A stretch of DNA of 9,867 bases from Anammoximicrobium sp964409865 (GTDB taxonomy: Bacteria; Planctomycetota; Planctomycetia; Pirellulales; Pirellulaceae): NCBI GenBank assembly GCA_964409865.1, contig CAYPGE010000360.1, positions 1 through 9,867 on the forward strand. Reading direction: 5' to 3'. The notes beneath the pieces were generated by a model. It saw only the letters and a list, made by a program, of their open reading frames with translations, was not told the DNA's origin and ran no database searches. Shown one piece after another: positions 7,132 to 9,867 of the stretch (the stretch's first letter is position 1; each line of letters starts with the position of its first letter). Made by a program: the position numbers and the translations under genes.

Positions 7132-7674
7132 AAATGCCTTGTCCGTTCGCCGAAGCAGGTCCCGGCAAAAGGACAGATCGCACATCTGGCGGCTCCATAC
7201 CTCGGGCCAGCGGGGCTGCACGTCGATTCGTTCCAGCCGGGGGCGACGCCTCAGACAATCCCCCAAGTTTTCCCAGATCCAGCACCAAGCCAAGCGCCGT
7301 TCCGGCGCAATCGTCTTTTCGGCTTCCCAAAACGCCGACGGATGCTGATTCAACCGCTTGCCCTCCAGGGCCGGCTCGATTCGCAGATGCAACAGTTCGT
7401 GCTTACAGATCAGCGTGAAGACCTCTTCGGGCGTTTCGGCGTGATTCAGGACTTGGTGGACGTAAATCGTTGGGGACGACTCGCCGACCTCGATGCAGGC
7501 CAGCGGCCCGCGGTTGACCGAAAACAGCCCCACGTCCGGCGGCGCTTCCGGGAAATGCTCAGCCCGCACCCGTTCCAGGATTTCCGGCACTGAAAACGGC
7601 GTGAACCACAGATGCGGCTGCCGGCGGGCTTGTGCCAATCTACGGCGTTCCTTGAGGTCCGTGAGTATCGTCAT
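7114..7674 (-). CDS. HExxH zinc-metallopeptidase-like protein (YgjP/SprT-like)
   Basis: 186 residues from ATG 7674. The segment FTLICKHELLHLRIEP holds a zincin HExxH motif (His92-Glu93-His96), followed 14 residues later by NQHPSAFWEAE with His111. This spacing and the 'H..FW' context are like the third zinc ligand of the YgjP/DUF45 and SprT-like groups ('HS.eFW'). The first half has mixed beta strands (IEVGESSPTIYVHQVL), as in such minimal folds. The C-terminal 60 residues are rich in Trp, Cys and Arg and lack a recognised domain. No signal peptide is seen, so it is likely cytoplasmic. The frame also opens at ATG 7695 without a ribosome binding site. The start codon overlaps the end of the preceding minus-strand frame (7640 onward), suggesting one transcript running from the integrase side. 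Substrate is unknown; it could process a protein, as ImmA-like peptidases of other elements do, but nothing shows this. Confidence 0.75.
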   Translation of the reverse strand: MTILTDLKERRRLAQARRQPHLWFTPFSVPEILERVRAEHFPEAPPDVGLFSVNRGPLACIEVGESSPTIYVHQVLNHAETPEEVFTLICKHELLHLRIEPALEGKRLNQHPSAFWEAEKTIAPERRLAWCWIWENLGDCLRRRPRLERIDVQPRWPEVWSRQMCDLSFCRDLLRRTDKAFEPSSW

Positions 7675-7861
7675 TGGCAGAATCCCCAGCCCCATCGTCG
7701 GCCGGCTTGAGCTTGCCGAACAGTTCCCGCGCCAGCCGCCGGGCCGCTTCTTCCTTGGTCTCGCCGGGGCGTAGCCTGGGGCGGCCGAGAATCGCCTTCA
7801 GGGGCTTTTCCCTGTGCAGAAGCTGCGGTCTGGGACATGACGCGTAGTCTTCCTTGTAGAC
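7640..7861 (-). pseudogene. Start-less reading frame, probably the 3' end of a frameshifted gene
   Basis: The minus-strand frame closed by TAG at 7640-7642 is open back to a TAG at 7865-7867 and reads VYKEDYASCPRPQLLHREKP, then LKAILGRPRLRPGETKEE, then AARRLARELFGKLKPADD. This is convincing protein text with an amphipathic helix and G/C-rich third positions. Yet it has no ATG, GTG or TTG. Two single-base explanations fit. In the first, a lost G at 7860/7861 joins it to the upstream 118-residue gene (...AAASK + VYKEDY..., about 170 residues in all). In the second, an extra A in the run near 7803-7810 joins it to ATG 7838 (MSQTAASAQG + KPLKAIL...). A CTG at 7801 overlapping the upstream gene's TGA is a third, weaker possibility. 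Function is unknown. Confidence 0.5.
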
Positions 7862-8154
7862 TTGCTAGCGGCCGCAACGTTGCTCGGTGCGCGATCTGGA
7901 TCCCACCACATCGTCCGCGGCTCACGACTCCGCCGCGTCATCCGCCCCAGAAATGCTTGGGCCATCGCACCCTCCCATTTCTCCAGTCTTGCCGGATTGG
8001 GAGGACTCAAGTACCAGTCAGGACTCATTGATACCCCAGCCGGTATCGGGAAAGGTGAGGCGGGATACTCCGCCAGTATTCGCAGCGAGTCGCAGGCTCC
8101 AACGACACGCTCCGCCAATTTCAATGCCTCCCTCAGTTCGGTTTCTTTGTTCAT
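7798..8154 (-). CDS. Small unknown protein following the integrase, 118 residues
   Basis: ATG 8154 has an excellent ribosome binding site (GAGGGGT on the minus strand, plus coordinates 8161-8167, 6-base spacer). The product starts MNKETELREALKLAERVVGA, a clear amphipathic helix. A proline-rich stretch follows (EYPASPFPIPAG), then SPDWYLSPPNPARLEKWEGA and an Arg-rich end. The last 22 residues (SKSTRKTTRHVPDRSFCTGK and on) are less protein-like. This matches the suspicion that the true frame shifts near 7861 into the start-less frame, which would give one gene of about 170 residues. No membrane segment or known domain is present. It follows the integrase by 112 bases on the same strand, so it could be an accessory protein such as a recombination directionality factor, but its sequence does not resemble known ones. 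Confidence 0.6.
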   Translation of the reverse strand: MNKETELREALKLAERVVGACDSLRILAEYPASPFPIPAGVSMSPDWYLSPPNPARLEKWEGAMAQAFLGRMTRRSREPRTMWWDPDRAPSNVAAASKSTRKTTRHVPDRSFCTGKSP

Positions 8155-8192
8155 GCTGTCACCCCTCGCGTGACTGCCCCCGATTGATGTAA

Positions 8193-8249
8193 GCGGCGGG
8201 AAACCGGTCAAGGGTGTCCGGGGTTCGGCCCGTCGGCCTATCCCGCCGC
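8193..8249. other. Structured element with 9-bp inverted repeat between integrase and next gene
   Basis: GCGGCGGGA (8193-8201) pairs perfectly with TCCCGCCGC (8241-8249) around 39 bases. Within the loop two smaller stems can form: CCGG/CCGG (8204-8207 with 8218-8221) and GGCC/GGCC (8227-8230 with 8235-8238). The result is a branched structure just after the integrase stop and about 40 bases before the next gene. It could be a terminator, an RNA-processing or regulatory element, or a protein-binding DNA site. Confidence 0.45.
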
Positions 8250-8266
8250 ACGAATTGTAGCCCTGT

Positions 8267-9514
8267 TCAGCCACTGCCGACAACACGAAGTCTGGGGCGA
8301 TCATCCGGGCTGGCATCGTCGCCGCGCTCGGGTTTCGCCCCGGCTTCCGGCTCGGCACACTTGCCGGTCGCCCCGAACACCCAGTCGCGAACCACACCGA
8401 CCACGCGCTGCAATCGTTCATCGGAAATCCGTTCCCGGTACATCGTCGCCATGTCGTCCCGGACATGTCCCATGATTGCGTCTACGGCCACCTGGTCCCG
8501 GCTTTCGCCTCCAATCGTCTCGAAGACATGGCGTAGCCCGTAGAATCCGCGCCCCGGCTTGTAGAGCCCCAGCGCGTTCAACAACCGGCGGAATTGCAGA
8601 ACTACCGGCCCATGTTCCTTGGGCTTGTGCCAGCTTTGGCCATACTTGGTGATGAAAAACAGCCCTGCGTCTTTTTCGTCTTTCGGCTCGGAGCGCTGGG
8701 CGAGACTCGCCCTCACTGCTTCCACGGTTTCGGGCCACAAGGGCACGTTTCGCGGAACCTCGGTTTTCGGACGCGGGAACCGGACCCAGCCCGTTTTCAC
8801 GTCCACCGCGTCGATTGACAGTTGTTCGCAGTCGCTGTTTCCGAATCCGCAGTTCAGGCCCAGGTAGATCATGGCCCGCAAGTGCACACTAGCGCCCGCG
8901 ATCAGCGCCCGGCATTCGTCCGCCTCGAACATGCGGGCCGCCTTCTGATTGCGGGCCTGTCGAATCAACTTCCGAGGTGCCCGGTCGAGCGCGTTCCCAA
9001 AGTCAACGGGGGCCTTGATAAGGCGCTCTGTCCACGCGAACCCCAGCACCGTGACGATGCGAGCCCGCTCGTTGTTCAGCGCTACCGGTCCACGTGTCTT
9101 CGTGATGTCCAGCCGCAGCTTGGCGAAGTCATCGGGCGTCAACTCTTCGACAACGGCACTACGGCCGAACACCCGGACCAGCCGCGCGCACGCCCGATAG
9201 TAGTCATCGAACGTCCGTTGGACGATTTCCCCCGCGTTCAATTTATCCTGCCAGCGCGTGCAAAACCGGTCGCACAGTTCCTTGACTGTCAATCGGTCGT
9301 CATTTTGCGGACGGGGGGTGCGTCCGGCCATCAGATCGTCGCGGACTTCCAGGTATCGGTTTAGTGCCCCCTGCCAGTCGCTCCACGGTCCAAAGTAGTG
9401 GACCCGTTTCCGGATCTTCTTCGACCATTGACCGTTGCCGTTGGGCGTCAGGGGAAAATCGGGATAGGGCTTGTCGGGCTTTGCGCCGCGGCGGGATGAG
9501 GTAGAATTGGCCAT
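8267..9514 (-). CDS. Tyrosine recombinase/integrase of a planctomycete-associated type
   Basis: 415 residues from ATG 9514, chosen because AAAGGA (plus coordinates 9520-9525) stands 5 bases upstream. The frame also reaches ATG 9574, which has no such site. An N-terminal arm-binding-like region (about 14-50) reads PDFPLTPNGNGQWSKKIR and VHYFGPWSDWQGAL. A helical core-binding domain follows (about 74-170), then the catalytic domain (about 195-375) with Lys250 in FPRPKTEVP, the Arg box FYGLRHVFETIGG (Arg328, His329), IMGHVRDD (His350) and the nucleophile Tyr359 in ATMYRERISDE. The usual first catalytic Arg (in 'GlRisE') is replaced by CGFGNSD (222-228), and the HxxR histidine by Tyr. I recall both as shared by many planctomycete integrases, so this is a subfamily trait rather than decay. 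It should integrate and excise the element, probably at the nearby tRNA-Arg gene. The C-terminal tail is Pro/Asp-rich. Confidence 0.93.
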   Translation of the reverse strand: MANSTSSRRGAKPDKPYPDFPLTPNGNGQWSKKIRKRVHYFGPWSDWQGALNRYLEVRDDLMAGRTPRPQNDDRLTVKELCDRFCTRWQDKLNAGEIVQRTFDDYYRACARLVRVFGRSAVVEELTPDDFAKLRLDITKTRGPVALNNERARIVTVLGFAWTERLIKAPVDFGNALDRAPRKLIRQARNQKAARMFEADECRALIAGASVHLRAMIYLGLNCGFGNSDCEQLSIDAVDVKTGWVRFPRPKTEVPRNVPLWPETVEAVRASLAQRSEPKDEKDAGLFFITKYGQSWHKPKEHGPVVLQFRRLLNALGLYKPGRGFYGLRHVFETIGGESRDQVAVDAIMGHVRDDMATMYRERISDERLQRVVGVVRDWVFGATGKCAEPEAGAKPERGDDASPDDRPRLRVVGSG

Positions 9515-9519
9515 GTCGG

Positions 9520-9525
9520 TCCTTT
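9520..9525 (-). promoter_or_regulatory. Ribosome binding site deciding the integrase start
   Basis: AAAGGA on the minus strand with a 5-base spacer to ATG 9514. It favours this start over the in-frame ATG 9574, which lies in the leader hairpin region. Confidence 0.65.
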
Positions 9526-9549
9526 CGCTTAAAGAGGTCAGGATCGGCC

Positions 9550-9572
9550 GCCCTCCGGTCGCAACGGAGGGC
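9550..9572. promoter_or_regulatory. Perfect 8-bp hairpin in the integrase leader
   Basis: GCCCTCCG (9550-9557) pairs with CGGAGGGC (9565-9572) around the loop GTCGCAA. It lies between the putative promoter and the integrase ribosome binding site. There is no T-run on either side, so an RNA structure controlling read-through or translation is more likely than a simple terminator. Confidence 0.45.
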
Positions 9573-9585
9573 ATTTCTAGCTCAT

Positions 9586-9608
9586 AGGGTATCGTTCAGG
9601 GTATCGTT
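9586..9608. repeat. Tandem 11-bp direct repeat upstream of the integrase
   Basis: AGGGTATCGTT occurs at 9586-9596 and 9598-9608, a period of 12 bases, about one helical turn apart. The right copy overlaps the putative -10 element of the integrase promoter. Likely a protein-binding site, either a repressor operator or an integrase arm-type site. Confidence 0.6.
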
Positions 9609-9633
9609 AGGCAATATGGAAGAAAAAAGTCAA
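9604..9633 (-). promoter_or_regulatory. Putative sigma-70-like promoter for the integrase
   Basis: On the minus strand TTGACT (9628-9633) and TAACGA (9604-9609) are separated by 18 bases. They lie about 90-115 bases upstream of ATG 9514, with the -10 inside the tandem repeat. The -10 match is only moderate. Confidence 0.4.
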
Positions 9634-9662
9634 GTCGCAAGTTGCTGAAGATAAACAACTTA

Positions 9663-9735
9663 GCCCTCGTAGCTCAGTGGATAGAGCACCGGTTTCCTAA
9701 ACCGGGGGTCGCGCGTTCGAATCGCGCCGGGGGTG
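9663..9735 (+). tRNA. tRNA-Arg (anticodon CCU)
   Basis: A complete cloverleaf of 73 bases. The acceptor 5' arm GCCCTCG pairs with CGGGGGT (two G-U wobbles). The D stem is GCTC/GAGC. The anticodon stem is CCGGT/ACCGG with loop TTCCTAA, giving anticodon CCT for AGG codons. The variable loop has 5 bases. The T stem is GCGCG/CGCGC around TTCGAAT. The discriminator base is G and CCA is not encoded. The integrase gene begins 149 bases to its left and reads away from it, making this tRNA the natural candidate for the attachment site, though no second copy of its sequence is visible in the window. Confidence 0.96.
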
Positions 9736-9867
9736 CTTTCCTAGCTGCCTGTGCGAATCTCAGCAACGCCTCGCCCTGTTCTTCGCTGACGACCACCGCT
9801 GCACGCGTCTTGCGCATCCAGTTGAGCTGCCGTCGGCGGTCGATTTCTTTCCGCGCACTGGCCACCT
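9674..9867 (-). CDS. Partial reading frame entering from the right edge and ending antisense to the tRNA
   Basis: The frame is open to the window edge. It reads SARKEIDRRRQLNWMRKTRA, then VVVSEEQGEALLRFAQAARK, a believable charged helical end of a protein, and then continues through the reverse complement of the tRNA (PPARFERATPGLGNRCSIH) to a stop at 9674-9676. The last 20 residues are not true protein sequence in origin. The upstream 43 residues may be the end of a real gene whose original 3' end was lost, or a spurious frame. No family is recognised. Confidence 0.35.
   Translation of the reverse strand, partial: VASARKEIDRRRQLNWMRKTRAAVVVSEEQGEALLRFAQAARKAPPARFERATPGLGNRCSIH

Noticed and set aside
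7671..7925. Minus-strand frame sharing an ATGA overlap with the HExxH gene start.
   Set aside because: The ATGA overlap looks like coupling, but after the first ten residues from ATG 7838 the product is Arg/Gln/Gly-rich low-complexity text, while the frame ending at 7640 over the same bases reads as protein.
8155..8466. Upstream extension of the 118-residue gene reading SCGGIGRRAEP, a phrase often produced by translating across tRNA genes.
   Set aside because: I could not fold a cloverleaf here. The phrase comes from the branched inverted-repeat element at 8193-8249 and the integrase gene end.
8822..9364. 180-codon plus-strand frame inside the integrase gene.
   Set aside because: It is antisense to the conserved integrase domains and has no ribosome binding site or recognisable domain.
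1..9867. CRISPR array, rRNA or complete insertion sequence.
   Set aside because: No regularly spaced repeats, rRNA-like sequence or transposase with terminal inverted repeats was seen.

Overview
The window looks like high-GC bacterial DNA, most likely from the Planctomycetes. Three things point there: a serine/threonine kinase with a membrane-tethered sensor domain, a parallel beta-helix protein, and a tyrosine integrase of a type I associate with that phylum. This assignment comes from recognising protein families, not from a search.

Left part (1-4320), chromosomal in character. It opens with the C-terminal end of a right-handed parallel beta-helix protein. Next is a small carboxypeptidase-regulatory-like domain protein whose reading frame switches near base 1015, so it is probably frameshifted. 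A hairpin terminator follows. On the minus strand are a 153-residue protein of unknown function and, downstream of it, a Pkn2-type kinase with one transmembrane segment and a Cache-like C-terminal sensor. These two may share a transcript.

Middle part (4321-5992), a gene graveyard. It holds a short piece resembling the C-terminus of MmeI-like (type IIG) DNA methyltransferases, a truncated serine recombinase that keeps its catalytic N-terminus, one small ORF with a good ribosome binding site, and about 390 bases with no recognisable gene.

Right part (5993-9735), probably an integrated element. On the plus strand is a 323-residue orphan protein. On the minus strand, reading away from a tRNA-Arg(CCU) gene, are a tyrosine integrase, a 118-residue unknown protein, a reading frame with no ordinary start codon, and a HExxH protein resembling YgjP/SprT-like metallopeptidases. 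The integrase leader carries an 11-bp tandem repeat over a putative promoter and an 8-bp-arm hairpin. Another structured element lies between the integrase and the next gene. Beyond the tRNA a minus-strand reading frame enters from the window edge and ends inside the antisense of the tRNA.

I recognise no known defence or toxin system. The best candidates for something new are the orphan protein, the HExxH protein and the start-less frame, carried next to the integrase. Their functional linkage is inference.
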